Assembly (NCBI RefSeq): GCF_902686445.1
Contig: NC_062217.1
Location: forward strand, 85,989,758-86,053,757
DNA length: 64,000 nt
Origin: Sciurus carolinensis
Lineage: Eukaryota > Chordata > Mammalia > Rodentia > Sciuridae
Reading direction: 5' to 3'
Each line of letters opens with the position of its first letter. Position 1 is the first letter of the stretch. The notes beneath the pieces are model-generated. The model worked only from the letters and a program-made list of their open reading frames with translations, was not told where the DNA came from and made no database searches. Shown here one piece after another: positions 23,111 to 35,360 of the stretch. The translations under genes were made by a program, and so were the position numbers.

Positions 23111-26100
23111 TCATTCTTTATGGCTGAGTAATATTCCATTGTATATATATATATACCACGGTTTCTTTATCCATTCATCAATTGAAGGACATCTAGGTTG
23201 GTTCCACAATCTGGCTATTGTGAACTGAGCAGCTATGAACATTGATGTGGCTGTATCTCTGTAATATGCTGATTTTAAGTCCTTTGGGTATAGGCCAAGG
23301 AGTGGGATAGCTGGGTCAAATGGTGGTTCCATTCCAAGTTTTCTAAGGAGTCTCCACACTGCTTTCCAGAGTGGCTGCACTAATTTGCAGCCCCACCAGC
23401 GATGTATGAGTGTACCTTTCTCCCCACATCCTCGCCAACACCTGTTGTTGCTTGTATTCTTGATAATCGCCATTCTAATTGGGGTGAGATGGAATCTTAG
23501 GGTGGTTTTGATTTGCATTTCTCTTATTACTAGAGATGTTGAACATTTTTCCATGTATCTGTTGATTGCTTGTATATCTTCTTCTGTGAAGTGTCTATTC
23601 ATTTCCTTAGCCCATTTGTCAGTTGGATTATTTACATTCTTGGTGTAGAGTTTTTTGAGTTCTTTATGGATTCTGGAGATTAGTGCTCTATCTGAAGTAT
23701 GATTGGCAAAGATTTTCTCCCACTCTGTAGGCTCTTTCTTTGCATTGCTGATGGTTTTCTTTGCTGAGAGAAAGCTTTTTAGTTTGAATCTATCCCAGTT
23801 ATTGATTCTTGCTTGTATTTCTTGTGCTATGGGAGTCCTGTTGAGGAAGTCTGGTCCTAAGCCGACATGTTGAAGCTCTGGACCTACTTTTTCTTCTATA
23901 AGATGCAAGGTCTCTGGTTTGATTCCGAGATCCTTAATCCATTTTGAGTTTAGTTTCGTGCATGGTGAGAGATATGGGTTTAGTTTCATTCTGTTGCATA
24001 TGGATTTCCAATTCTCCCAGCACCATTTGTTGAAGAGGCTATCTTTTCTCCATTGCATATTTTTGGCCCCTTTGTCTAGTATGAGAAAATTGTATTTATT
24101 TGGGTTTGTGTCCGTGTCCTCTATTCTGTATCATTGATCTACTTTTCTATTTTGGTACCAATACCATGCCGTTTTTGTTACTATTGCTTTGTAGTAGAGT
24201 TGAAGATCTGGTATTGCGATACCCCCTGCTTCAGTCTTTCTGCCAGGGATTGCTTTAGCTATTCTGAGTTTTTTATTCTTCCAGATGAATTTCATAATTT
24301 CTTACTCTATTTCTGTAAGGTACATCATTGGGATTTTAATTGGGATTGCATTGAATCTGTATAGCACTTTTGGTAGTATGGCCACTTTGACAATATAATT
24401 CTTCCTATCCAAGAACATGGGAGATCTTTCCATCTTCTAAGGTTTTCTTGAATTTCTTTCTTTAGTGTTCTGTAGTTCTCATTGTAGAGGTCTTTCACCT
24501 CTTTTGTGAGATTGATTCCCAAGTATTTTATTTTTTTGATGCTATTGTGAATGGGGTAGTTTTCCTAATTTCTCTTTCTGAAGATTCATCACTTATGTAT
24601 AAAAATGCCTTAGATTTATGTGCATTGATCTTATATCCCGCTACTTTACTGAATTCACTTATGAGTTCTAAAAGTTTTCTGGTGGAATTTCCTGGTTCCT
24701 CTAAGTATATAATCATATCATCAGCAAATAGGGATAGTTTGAGTTGTTCTTTTCCTATTCGTATCCCTTTAATTTAATCTCTATTTTTTCTAGTGTTTTG
24801 AGCATTAAGGGGTGCTGTATTTTATCAAATGCTTTTTCTGCATCTATTGAAATAATCATGTGATTCTTGACTTTAAGTGTTGATATGGTGAATTACATTT
24901 ATTGATTTCCTGATGTTGAACCAACCTTGCATCCCTGGGATGAAACCCACTTGATCATGGTGCACTATCTTTTTAATATGTTTTTGTATGCGATTTGCTA
25001 AAATTTTGTTGAGAATTTTTGCGTTGATGTTCATTAAGGATATTGGTCTGAAATTTTCTTTCCTCGATGTGTCTCTGTCTGGTTTAGGTATCAGGGTAAT
25101 ATTGGCTTCATAGAATGAGTTTGGGAGGGTTCCCTCCTCTTCTATTTCATGGAATACTTTGAGAAGTATTGGAATGAACTCTTCTTTAAAGGTTTTGTAG
25201 AACTCGGCTGAGAACCCATCTGGTCCTGGACTTTTCTTTGTTGGTAGGCTTTTGATGACTTCTTCTATTTCATTACTTGAAATTGGTCTATTTAAATTGT
25301 GTATGTCTCCTCGTTCAGTTTAGGCAATTCATATGTCTCTAGAAACCTGTTGATGTCTTCAAAATTTTCTATTTTGTTGGAGTATAGATTTTCAAAATAG
25401 CTTCTAATTATGTTTTGTATTTCAGTCGTGTCTGTTGTGATATTTCCTTGTTCATTCCGAATTTTAGTGATTTGGGTTTTCTCTCGTCTTCTCTTTGTTA
25501 GTGTGGCTAAAGGTTTATCAATTTTGTTTATTTTTTCGAAGAACCAACTATTTATTTTGTCAATTTTTTGTATTGTTTCTTTTGTTTCAATTTCGTTGAT
25601 TTCAGCTCTGAGTTTAAGTATTTCCTGTCTTCTACTAATTTGGTGTTGGTCTGTTCTTTTTCTAGGGCTTTGAGCTGTCGTGTTAGGTCGTTTATTTGTT
25701 GAGTTTTACTTCTTTTATTAAATGCGCCCCATGAAATAAATTTTCCTCTAAGTACTGCTTTCATAGTGTCCCAGAGATTTTGATATGATGTTTCTTTGTT
25801 CTCATTTACCTCTAAGAATTTTTTAATTTCCTTCCTAATATCTTCTGTTATCCATTCATCATATAATAGCACATTGTTTAATCTCCAGGTGTTGGAGTAG
25901 TTTCTGTGTTTTACTCTTTCATTTATTTCTAACTTCAATCCGTTATGATCTGATAGAATACACGGTAGTGTCTCTATCTTCTTGTATTTGCTAACATTCG
26001 CTTTGTGGCATAATATATGGTCTATTTTAGAGAAGGATCCATGTGCTGCTGAGAAGAAAGTGTATTCGCTTTTGGTTGGATGGTATATTCTATAAATGTC

Positions 26101-26643
26101 TGTTAAGTCTAAATTATTGATTGTGTTATTGAAATCTATGGTTTCTTTGTTCAATATTTGTTTGGAAGATCTGTCCAGTGGTGAGAGAGGCGTGTTAAAA
26201 TCATCTAGTATTATTGTGTTACGGTCTATTTGGTTTCTAAAATTGAGAAGGATTTGTTTGACATACATGGATGAGCCACTGTTTGGGGCATAGATGTTTA
26301 TGATTGTTATGTCTTGCTGATTTATGCTTCCCTTAAGCAGTATGAAATGTCCTTCTTTATCCCTTCTGACTAACTTTGGCTTGAAGTCCACATTATCTGA
26401 AATGAGGATGGATACTCCAGCTTTTTTGCTGAGTCCATGTGCATGGTATGTTTTTTCCCATCCCTTCACCTTTAGTCTATGGGTATCTCTTTCTATGAGG
26501 TGAGTCTCTTGCAGGCAACATATTGTTGGCTCTTTCTTTTTAATCCAATCTGCCAGTCTATGTCTTTTGATTGATGAATTCAGGCCATTAACATTCAGGG
26601 TTATTATTGAGATATGATTTGTATTCCCGGTCATTTGGTTCAA
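23111..26643 (-). pseudogene. L1 ORF2 (endonuclease / reverse transcriptase), broken
   Basis: Four open blocks in the minus direction. 26643-25552 (363 codons) is the APE-type endonuclease: near the start it has LNVNGL and QETH, later DDFNTPLS where most L1s have GDFNTPLS, and SDHNG with the catalytic His. The reverse transcriptase follows; the active-site FADD is kept at 24717-24728, but stops break the frame between about 25550 and 24720. 24716-24325 covers post-FADD sequence in two frames. 24058-23111 (315 codons) is the C-terminal domain with a CX3CX7HX4C zinc-type motif. In a working L1 this protein nicks target DNA and copies L1 RNA there. Confidence 0.9.
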
Positions 26644-26728
26644 TTTTAAAATTTTATTTATTTATTTATTTTTTGACACAACTTGGTTCCTCCTTTATTT
26701 GACAGTTCCTTTAGGATAATTCCTCCCT

Positions 26729-27754
26729 TTATTGATTTGCTTCTTTGTTTTTTATCTCTTCCTCATGGAATATTTTGCTGAGAATGTTCTGTAATGCTGG
26801 CTTTCTTTTTGTAAATTCTTTTAGCTTTTGTTTATCATGGAATGATTTTATTTCATCGTCAAATTTGAAGCTAAGTTTTGCTGGGTATAAGATTCTTGAT
26901 TGGCATCCATTTTCTTTCAGAGCTTGAAAAATGTTGTTCCAGGCCCTTCTAGCTTTTAGGGTCTGGATTGAAAAATCTGCTGATATCCGTATTGGTTTCC
27001 CCCTGAATGTAATTTGGTTCTTTTCTCTCACAGCCTTTAAAATTCTGTCTTTATTTTGTATGTTAGGTATTTTCATTATAATGTGCCTTGGTGTGGGTCT
27101 GTTGAAATTTTGTGTATTTGGAGTCCTATAAGCCTCTTGAACTTGATTTTCCATTTCATTCTTCAAATTTGGGAAATTTTCTGATATTATTTAATTGAAT
27201 AGATTGTTCATTCCTTTGGTTTGTTTCTCTAAGCCTTCCTCAATCCCAATAATTCTCAAATTTGGCCTTTTCATGATATCCCATAGTTCTTGGAGATTCT
27301 GTTCATGATTTCTTACCATCTTCTCTGTTTGTTCAACTTTGTTTTCGAGGTTAAATATTTTGTCTTCAATATCTGAGGTTCTGTCTTCCAGGTGTTCTAT
27401 CCTATTGGTTATGCTTTCTATGGAGTTCTTAATTTGGTTTATTGTTTCCTTCATTTGAAGGATTTCTTTTTTTTTTTTCAATATCTCTAACTCTTTATTG
27501 AAATGATCTTTTGCTTCCTGTATTTGCTCTTTTAACTGTCGATTTGTGCTATCATTCAATGCCTGCATTTGCTCTTTCATCTCATCATTCAATGCCTGCA
27601 TTTGCTCTTTCATCTCATCGTTTGTTTCCCTGATCATTTTAATTATGTATATTCTGAACTCCCTTTCTGTCATTTCTTCTGCCATGCTGTCGTTGGATTT
27701 TATTGATGTAACATCTAGATTTGTTTGGGGCATTTTCTTCCCTTGTTTTCTCAT
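26729..27754 (-). pseudogene. L1 ORF1 (RNA-binding chaperone), one premature stop
   Basis: The first block (27754-27191, 187 residues) holds the N-terminal tail, a long coiled coil and the start of the RRM (RPNLRIIGIEEG). An in-frame TAA follows. The same frame then runs open to 26729 through the rest of the RRM and C-terminal domain (the YRTPNTQNFNRPTPRHIIMK region). The disruption is therefore a single nonsense codon; no frameshift is seen. The coiled coil contains an exact 11-residue repeat (NDEMKEQMQAL twice). The family forms trimers that coat L1 RNA. Confidence 0.9.
27552..27617 (-). repeat. 33-bp tandem duplication in the ORF1 coiled coil
   Basis: Two identical 33-bp units, 27552-27584 and 27585-27617, encode the doubled 11-residue block. 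Confidence 0.97.
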
Positions 27755-27759
27755 ATTGT

Positions 27760-29347
27760 TCAGGAATCAGTGGGTCATTAAGATATTGCAGATTTCCTCT
27801 ATTGACTTATAATGTCCCTGAAGATTGCTAGTATATCCCCTCTTATCCTTCAGTAGCCTGAAGTCTTGTAGGAAGTTGATAATGCGGTGCTCCACATGGA
27901 AGCTGCCTCTCTAGGGGTGGTATATTCCCTGATATATATATCAGGTGGGGTATATTCCCTGATAGTGGGCAGAGGTGCCTCCACTTGTTGAGCAATGGTC
28001 ATCCAAAGGGGAACTAGGCTGCGGGCTGAGGCAAGGCCTGTTTGTGCCTGTGTCTCTGGTTTTACAGTCCCTGTGGGAAAACCTCACCCAGCAGGGAAGA
28101 CTCACTCGGTGGGGACGTCTTGCTGATCAGTTCCCCTCCTAGGGGTTCCCCTCAATCTACAACTACCACCTGGGCTGGGCTGTCTTCCTCTGCAACGTTC
28201 CCAGGGGCCCGGACCTACCTCCTGGGCCTGGGAGCCTCACCCTTCGCAGGCGAGTCTCCTTAGGCTGCCTCTCCCAGAGAATCTGCCTGCAGTCCTGGAA
28301 ACTTCGCTCCGCCCCTAGGCGTGTCTCTGTGCGGCTCTTCCAGCAAGAAGCCACCTAGCTCCTGGGACCCTGCTCTGCACCTAATCGCCTGGCTATGCGG
28401 CCCCTCCTCTGAGCCGCCACCTGTAGCCCCGTACAATAGCTACGATACCCAGAGACCCGCCACACACCTCCTCCTCTGGACAGCCGCCCGGTGTTCCGAC
28501 ACAGTCACTGGGAGTCCAAGCAACTCACTTTGCATCTCCTCCTCCGGCCAACCACCCGTAGTCCTAGGCAGTCACTCTGAGTCCAAGTGACCCGCCCTGT
28601 TCCTCCTCCTCCTCCTCGGGGTAGCCCCCCAGGTGTTCAGGAGCTGTCGCTAGGAGACCAAGCGACCCACTGCGCTCCTCCTCTAGGCAGGCCATCGGTG
28701 CTCAGGAGCGGTCGCTTTGAGACCAAACAACTCACCACTTTCCTCCTCCTCTGGCAACCACCTGTGGCTCTGATGCAGTCACTCCTAGACCAAGCAACCC
28801 GCCACGTTCCTCCTCTTCCTCCGGGCAGCCCCCGGTGTTCAGAAGCTGTTGCTCTGAGTCTAAACAGCTCCTCGCGCTGCTCATCCTCTGGCAACCGCCT
28901 GTGGCTCTGATGCAGTCACTCCTAGACCAAGCGTCCCGCCATGCTTCTCCTCTTCCTCTGGGCAACCCCCGGTGTTCAGGAGCAGTCGCTCTGAGTCCAA
29001 ACAGCTCGCCACGCAGCTCCTCCTTAGGCAGCCGCCCGGAGCCCCAGTGGTTGCTTCGAGTCTAAGCGCTGTGCTGAGCAGCCACTTCTACGATTTTCCC
29101 AGTGGTCCATGTTTACCGCTCCAGCGGTGGGGAGGGGCGTCTCGCTGGGCAACTCTACTCCACAAAGTTCCCTGTGTTCCGGGGCTACCGCTATCTGGGA
29201 CGCCTCCCCAATGGGAGAGACTCACCTGGCGGCTTTGAGTTGGTCCCAAGTCTCTCACTATCTCCTCTTTTGAATCCTGTGTCCTGGAGCAACACGAAAT
29301 GCAGCCGCCCTCTAGTCCGCCATCTTGAAACCCCAAGAAGTCACCTC
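27760..29347 (-). promoter_or_regulatory. L1 5' UTR / internal promoter, CpG-rich
   Basis: GC- and CpG-rich 1.6 kb upstream of ORF1. A YY1-type site (CAAGATGGCGG on the minus strand, 29317-29327) lies about 20 bases from the L1 5' end, the same place as the YY1 site known in human L1. About ten diverged tandem units of roughly 65-70 bp occupy 28430-29070. Several open frames here on both strands are by-products of the repeat. Confidence 0.8.
28430..29070. repeat. Tandem monomer array in the L1 5' UTR
   Basis: The recurring phrase is gtcgct..gagtccaagcgacccgcc followed by a cctcctcct run and ggcagccgcc. A higher-order period of 137 bp is clear: ctggcaacc.cctgtggctctgatgcagtc begins at 28751 and again at 28888, about two units apart. 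Confidence 0.85.
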
Positions 29348-29362
29348 GATAGTATTTTTTTT
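29348..29362. repeat. Target-site duplication of the full-length L1, right copy
   Basis: GATAGTATTTTTTTT, matching 22640-22654. Confidence 0.8.
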
Positions 29363-29770
29363 GATTTATTATACACAAATGGGGTACAACTTTCATTTCT
29401 CTGGTTGTACAAGAAGTAGAGTCACACTATTTGCGTAATCATACATGTACATAGGGTAATGATGTTTGTCTCATTCTATTATTTTTCCTTTTCCCCACCC
29501 TCTCCCCACCCCTCATTTTCCTCTATATACTCCATCTTCCGCCATTCTTGCCTCCCCTCAAACTCCCATTATGTGTCATCATCCACTTATCAGAGAAATC
29601 ATTCAGCCTTTGGTTTTTTGGGTTGGGCTTATTTCACTTAGCATGATATTCTCCAACTCTATCCATTTACCTGCAAATGCCATAATTTTATTCTTCTTTA
29701 TGGCTGAATAATATTCCATTGTGTATGTATACCACAGTATCTTTATCCTGTCATCTGTTGAAGAGCATCA
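29363..29770 (-). repeat. Older L1 3' end, host of the full-length L1
   Basis: Reverse complement of an L1 3' UTR and ORF2 end (gatttattatacacaaatggggtacaac ... ttatggctgaataatattccattgtg). Its A-rich tail lies at the left and was the landing site of the full-length L1. Confidence 0.8.
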
Positions 29771-30197
29771 ACTAGCAAATACGCTTTCTTCGCGGCAGCA
29801 CATGAATCCTTCTAAAATAGACCATAAGTTATGCCACAAAGCTACTCTTAGCAAATAAAAAAAATAGAGATACTATCTTGTATTCTATCAGATCATAATA
29901 GAATGAAATTAGAAATCAATGATAAAATAAAAACTAGAAACTACTCCAATACCTGGTAATAAAATAATGCACTATTGGATGATGCATGGATAACAGAAGA
30001 CATCAGGGGGAGATAAAAATTTCTTAGAGATAAATGAGAACAATGATGTAACATATCAAAATCTCTGGGATGCTATGAAAACAGTACTAAGAGGAAAATT
30101 CATTGCATGGAGTGTATTCAATAAAAGAAGAAAAAATAACAAATAAATGACCTAAACTTACAGCTCAAAGCCCTAGAAAAAGAAGAATAGATCAACT
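29771..30197 (+). repeat. L1 ORF2 piece in inverted orientation
   Basis: Plus-strand endonuclease-end sequence (ggcagcacatgaatccttctaaaatagacc, then tcagatcataatagaatgaaattagaaatcaatg). Head-to-head with the 3' end at its left, so it may be the inverted 5' part of that same insertion. Confidence 0.75.
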
Positions 30198-31240
30198 CCA
30201 ATTGATTCTTTTTATAGTTTCATTGTATGCTGAAATTGTTTAGTATCTTTTAGTTCCTTAAACGTATTGTTATCTCTTATCTGGGTGCCCTATGGGTCTC
30301 TTTTTTTTGTTGGGGGAGGGTACAGGGGATTGAACTGAAGGGCACTCAACCACTGAGCCACATCCCCAGCCCTATTTTGTATTTTATTTAGAGACAGGGT
30401 CTCACTGAGTTGCTTTTAAATTGAAATCCTCCTGCCTCAGCCTCCTGAGCCACTGATATTACAGTTGTGCACCACTGTGCCTGGCTCTGTGGGTTTCTTT
30501 CTGAAGTCTGTTTTCTCTCTTGATTTTCAGTCATGTCTTCCCTAATACTTATTTTGTTTCTTTGAGTGTGAGACATTGCCCACGAAAAACTAAGGCTCTG
30601 GTTGATGCTTTCTTTCTCCAGAGACCCTTTACTGGAAGCAGATAGGTTAGGAACATGTATCCCTAATTTAATAATGGATTGAGATGAAACTGGGCTCAGT
30701 TCTTGTAGGGACAAATCTGTTCCTTGTTACTGTTTGTCCTAGGTATAGCTCATGTAGGTCCCAACTGAAAGTCTGGAATAATTCCCAGCCCCTGAGTGCC
30801 ACAAATTCCTCCAGCACTCTGTGTTGAAAGCTCTACTTGTTATATCAGATAAGCATTTAAGTCTGCACCTTTGAAATAAGTGATTTCCTCAAAGGGAAAA
30901 ATGAAGCCCAATGTAAGGCTTATTCATCTTTGGGTTCCCCTACTACTTGGATATTGGCTCTGCAGTTTTTCACTACTTTGGTCGCTTTCTGATACCTTCC
31001 AACAGATTGATTTTTACATTTTTTTAGTTTTTTTCAGCAAAAATATTTCCATTTCAATTTCCCAATAGTCTAGTCCACCATTGCCAAATGTAGAACTCTG
31101 TCTACAAGTAATTTATTATAATTTATTGCTACATACAGTGCTTGACCCTGGGATGTGGTGGTAAATGAGACTTTTGGAGACATTTGTATGTTCCTTATGC
31201 TAGTATCTGTGATTTTCTCCCAGGAATTCCATTTGAATAA
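30198..31240 (-). repeat. Old L1 piece, right side of the nest, with a MEN SINE
   Basis: Worn L1 5'-side sequence (ttgtttctttgagtgtgagacattg region), taken as the continuation of 22010-22639. Low sequence quality makes this an inference. Confidence 0.35.
30301..30485 (-). repeat. MEN-type composite SINE
   Basis: T run, reversed ID half and reversed B1-like half. Imperfect target duplications are TATGGGTCTCTTT (30291-30303) and TGTGGGTTTCTTT (30488-30500). Confidence 0.88.
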
Positions 31241-32051
31241 TTTTTGATGCTAGAAAACTTATAAATGTCTGTTGGTCATATTGTCTGCCCAGCATATACA
31301 CATGAATGTCTTCTTTGGTGTCGTATTATCATTTTTCCTATTTTTGTTATAGCACATGTTGCTGTTTCTATTACAGTTACTTGCATTTTTGTCTATTATC
31401 TGTGCATCCCCCACTCCTATCTCAAGAACATGTGTTTCTTGAAAAGCACACAGCACCTTTTTGATCTGTTTACCTGGTGAAATTCCTTGCCAAGGCCAGT
31501 TCCTTAATGGACATTTTGCATTAACATGTTAGTGCTAAGTTTGGGGCTCTTGGTCTGTTTTGAACTTACAACTTCGTAAGGACCCCTCAGTGAATCCACT
31601 TGATGATTCCAAAAACTCTTCCACATGGGACAGGAGTTAATACCCAGAGTCCCAGTAGTCAACTTGATTCTGAAGAAACAGACAGAAAGAACAGACTCTC
31701 AGTCCACGGCAGTGTGGGTCCAGAATTGGCTGGGATTGCCTCATGGGATGAAGGCAGGGATATATCTTGTTTTCTTTCCTCTAGCCAGAGTTAGACATTT
31801 CCTCTAAAATAATGTAGTTATAGAGGAAAATAGGTGGTTAAAGTAATCAAACCTTTCATTGATTAATTCATTAATTGATTCAACAAGTGTTTACTGAGCA
31901 CTTTGTGACACACTTTTCTTGGAATTGAAAATACAGACATAAACAAAAAATAGAAATATAATTTACATCTTTGAGTTTTGTTTTATAGTACTGATATTTG
32001 TCTAAATGAAACTGTTTTCCCCCTCAATATCAGCTCTAAATATAAGCACTA
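31241..32051. other. No recognisable feature
   Basis: No supported gene, RNA or repeat. Confidence 0.35.
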
Positions 32052-32070
32052 TTCTGCTAACAGATTTTGT

Positions 32071-32153
32071 TTTTGTTTTTGTGGTGCTGGGGCTTGAACC
32101 CAGGGCCTCATGCTTGCTAGCTAAATGCTCTACTACTGAGCAGCACCTCAGCC
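32071..32153 (-). repeat. ID-type SINE
   Basis: Reversed ID head (gtggtgctggggcttgaacccagggcctcatgcttgctagc). Diverged target duplications are TTCTGCTAACAGATTTT (32052-32068) and TTCTGCTGATAGTTTT (32154-32169). Confidence 0.85.
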
Positions 32154-32169
32154 TTCTGCTGATAGTTTT

Positions 32170-33597
32170 ATTTTTTCACAGAATGTGAAATGTAACCTTT
32201 TAAAATATAGAAATATATGACATTTCTTCCTCCAATCTTGAAATATGCACCCTAGTATATCCTAGATGCAGTTATACTCTTATTGGTGGTGGTGGGGTGG
32301 TGATGACTTTGTGATATCATTAAGTGTATGGCAGATAACCAGTAAAAATTTATTATTTGGCATCCAAATTCTAAAAATTAATATTACTTGTAAATTTTTA
32401 TTGCATAAATAGAATGTATAAACATTTTACAAAATAATGAGACTTACTAAACTAAGTAGGGAAGTAGAATTATGGTGTTACTTTCCTGTAAATCAGTAAA
32501 TTAATGGAATATTTAAGATTATTCTTTCTACATTGGCAAATTTATATGTCATCTGGCACTAGAAGTGGTGACCAGATTAGGCAAATTGTGAAGTATCCTT
32601 ATGAAGATGATCTGAGAAGGAGAAATAAATGTTGTGCATGTACAGGGTAGGGCAGTGACTTAAGTCATGGGCTTGGTTGAGATTTTATGGAGACAGAATA
32701 TGGTAGAGGTGAGGGAAGAGGGCCTGAGCCTGAGTTTGTGAAATTCTAATTCTTAATTGTTATATAGAAGGCATTCTTCCAGAGATTTCTCAATCTTAGT
32801 CCTTTTAAAGAACATATTTTGGTATTGATTCACTGTATTTGGCCTTATACTCTGTATTATTGATTTTTGCTCTTCATTACTATCTTTTTATTTTCTTTGG
32901 ATTTATAATGTTCTGAATTCTTAAATTAGATACCTGGCTTTACTTACTTAAAGAAAATGTTTACAGTATTAATTTCTTTTTATGACCATAACACAATGAA
33001 TTCCACTTTTATGTATAACTAATAATGACCATTTAAAAAATGTCAATAAAAAGATTTCATTAAAGAGTTCTACAGGTTTCAGATATAGGAAAAACACATA
33101 ATCCATAATCAATTTAAACTTAGAAAATTAGGTAACTGTAAAATATTATATTTATGTTGCAGTTTTTGGAAATGATTTTTTTTTTTTTTTTTGGTTAATG
33201 TATCTAACTTTATGCAGCAACTAACTCTGAAAGTGAGTATGAGTGATTTTATCAACTATTACAGTCAAGAGCTCATGAAGGACAATAAATATTTCTGTGG
33301 AATTCATACTAAAATTTGAAAAATAAAAATGACATTAAAAAGAAATGCTTTATATGAACTCCATAAATTTTGATAAGCAATATTGTTATTGTTCAGTTAT
33401 AAGCATATTTTAATTTCCATTAGGATTTAATTTCACCCATGAGCTGTTTAAAAATTTATTTTAAATTTCCAGGTCTATGGGATAATTTTTGTTTATTGAT
33501 TTGTCTTAATTGCATTGTGGTTAGGGAACATTGTATGATATGAATCTTTTGAAATTATTTCAGCCTTCATCATCATCTAGTATAATCACCTTTAAAT
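32170..33597. other. Mostly unique AT-rich DNA; possible old L1 piece at the end
   Basis: Bases 33430-33595 resemble worn minus-strand L1 (gcattgtggttagggaacattgtatgatatgaa). The rest is unassigned. Confidence 0.35.
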
Positions 33598-33752
33598 GTT
33601 TTTATTAGTACATTATAGTTATACATAATAGTAAGGTTTATTTGAATGTATTCACAAGTACACATATTTTGCTCCATTTCAATCCCCAGTACTTCCCCTT
33701 TTCCTTCCCTTCTCCCTTCCCCTGATCCCTTTTCTCTACTGGTCTTTCTTCT
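33598..33752 (-). repeat. L1 3' end fragment
   Basis: Terminal L1 3' UTR plus pyrimidine-rich tract, followed by an (AATT)n run and then a second, longer L1 3' segment of the same orientation. Confidence 0.65.
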
Positions 33753-33785
33753 TTTAATTAATTAATTAATTAATTAATTAATTAA
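33753..33785. repeat. (AATT)n microsatellite
   Basis: About seven uninterrupted taat/aatt units between two L1 pieces. Confidence 0.95.
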
Positions 33786-34976
33786 CTTAAAATTTGGTGT
33801 ATTATAGTTATCAAAAAGTGGAATTCATTGTGATATATTCATACATGCACATTCAATTTCATTCTCAGTACTTCCCCTCCCCCAACCTTCCTCCTTCCCT
33901 TTGATTTCCTTCATCTGTTTCACTGTTCTACTTTCCATTTTCATGAGATTCTCTCCTTTTTAATTCCTTTTTTCTTTCGAGCTTCTGCATTTGAGAGAAC
34001 ATTCAACCCTTGACTTTCTGATTCTGCCTTATTTCACTTAGCACAATATTCCGTAGTCCATCCATTTACCAGCACATAACATAATTTTTTCTTCTTTATG
34101 GCAAAAGCACCATTGTGTGTATATATACTAAATTTTCTTTATCCATTTGCCTGTTGATGGGCACTTAGTCTGGCTCTGTAACTTGGCTCTTATGAACTGT
34201 ACTGCTATAAACATTGGTATTCATATATCATCGGAGTATGCTGATTTTAGTTCTTGGACAAATACCACCAATAGCTAGGTCTTACGGTGGTTTCATTCCT
34301 AGTCTTTTGAGAAATCTCCATACTGCTTTCCACATTGGTTATACTGATTTAAAGTTCCACCAACAAGTCATGAGTATACTTTTCCCCCCACATCCTCACC
34401 AACAATTATTGTTTGTTGTGTTCTTGATGATTGCCATTCTAACTGGGATGAAATGAAATATCAGTGTAGTTTTGACTTGCATTTCCATGATTGCCAGGAA
34501 TGTTGAACATTTTTCACATATTTGGTGGCCATTTGTATTTTTTCTTTTGAGAAATGTCTATTTAGATCATTTGCCTGTTTATTGATAGGGTTATTTGGTA
34601 ATTTGGTGTTAAGCTTTTTGAGTTCTTTATATATTCTGAATATTACTCCCTTGTCCGAAAAGTAGTTAGCAAAAATTTTCTCCAATTCTGTAGGTTTTCT
34701 TTTCACACTCTTGTTTCCTTTACTGTGCAAAGTTTTATAAATTGAGGTCATCCCACTTATTGATTATTGGTTTTATTTCTTGAACTTTAGGAGTTTTATT
34801 AAGGAGTTGGTACCTGAGCCAATATGTTGGAGTGTTGACTGTATGTTTTCTCCCAATAGTTATAGTGTTGCTGGTGTAATTGATAGGTCTTTGGTCTACC
34901 TTAAGTTGATTTTTATGTGGGGTAAGAGACAAGGACCTAGTTTAATTCTTCTACATAGAGACATCCAGTTCCTTGC
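33786..34976 (-). repeat. L1 3' segment (3' UTR and ORF2 C-terminal part)
   Basis: Minus-strand open blocks at 34461-34751 and 34735-34932 encode the C-terminal region of ORF2 in two frames ([25 protein letters not shown] and similar). Heavily mutated. Confidence 0.8.
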
Positions 34977-35360
34977 ATCTTATCTGATCATAATGGGATG
35001 ATAGAAATCAATAATAAGATAAAAATTAGAAGCCATTTTAACATATGGAGATTGAATTTCATATTTTTGAATAAGGAATGGGTCATAGGAAAAAAATGGG
35101 AGAAATTTTAAAAAATTCTTAGGAACAAATGAGAACAGAGCTACAACACGTCAAAATCTTTGCTACTCTATGAAGGCAGTTCTAAGAGGAAAGTTTATAG
35201 CATTGAATGCCTACATTAAAAACCCAGAACTATCCCAAGTAAACAATCTAATGCTACATCTCAAGGTCCTAGGAAAGCAAGAAAAAACTAATTTAAAAAC
35301 CACTAAAATATAGGAAATGATTAAAGTCTGAGCTGAAATTAATGAAATTGAGAATAAGAA

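Larger units (their letters stand above)
22656..29347 (-). mobile_element. Structurally full-length L1 with apparent 3' transduction
   Basis: Minus-strand order: a 5' UTR that starts near 29347 and holds a GC-rich tandem array, ORF1 (27754-26729), ORF2 (26643-23111), a 3' UTR with a purine-rich tract, AATAAA and a first poly(A) at about 22747-22758, then about 85 bp of non-L1 sequence with its own AATAAA and a second poly(A). The insertion is flanked by GATAGTATTTTTTTT at 22640-22654 and 29348-29362. It carries stop codons in both ORFs, so it is not autonomous. It lies antisense to CRYL1. Confidence 0.88.

Noticed and set aside
28430..29070. Regular repeats resembling a CRISPR array
   Set aside because: Units are diverged, contiguous and without unique spacers, inside an L1 promoter in a mammalian genome.
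28042..29419. Cluster of overlapping open frames on both strands
   Set aside because: They arise from the CpG-rich tandem units of the L1 5' UTR. No protein family.
29771..29830. U6 snRNA-like start (cttcgcggcagcacat)
   Set aside because: The same phrase continues as L1 ORF2 sequence, and the matching L1 region at about 26040 explains it. No U6 body follows.
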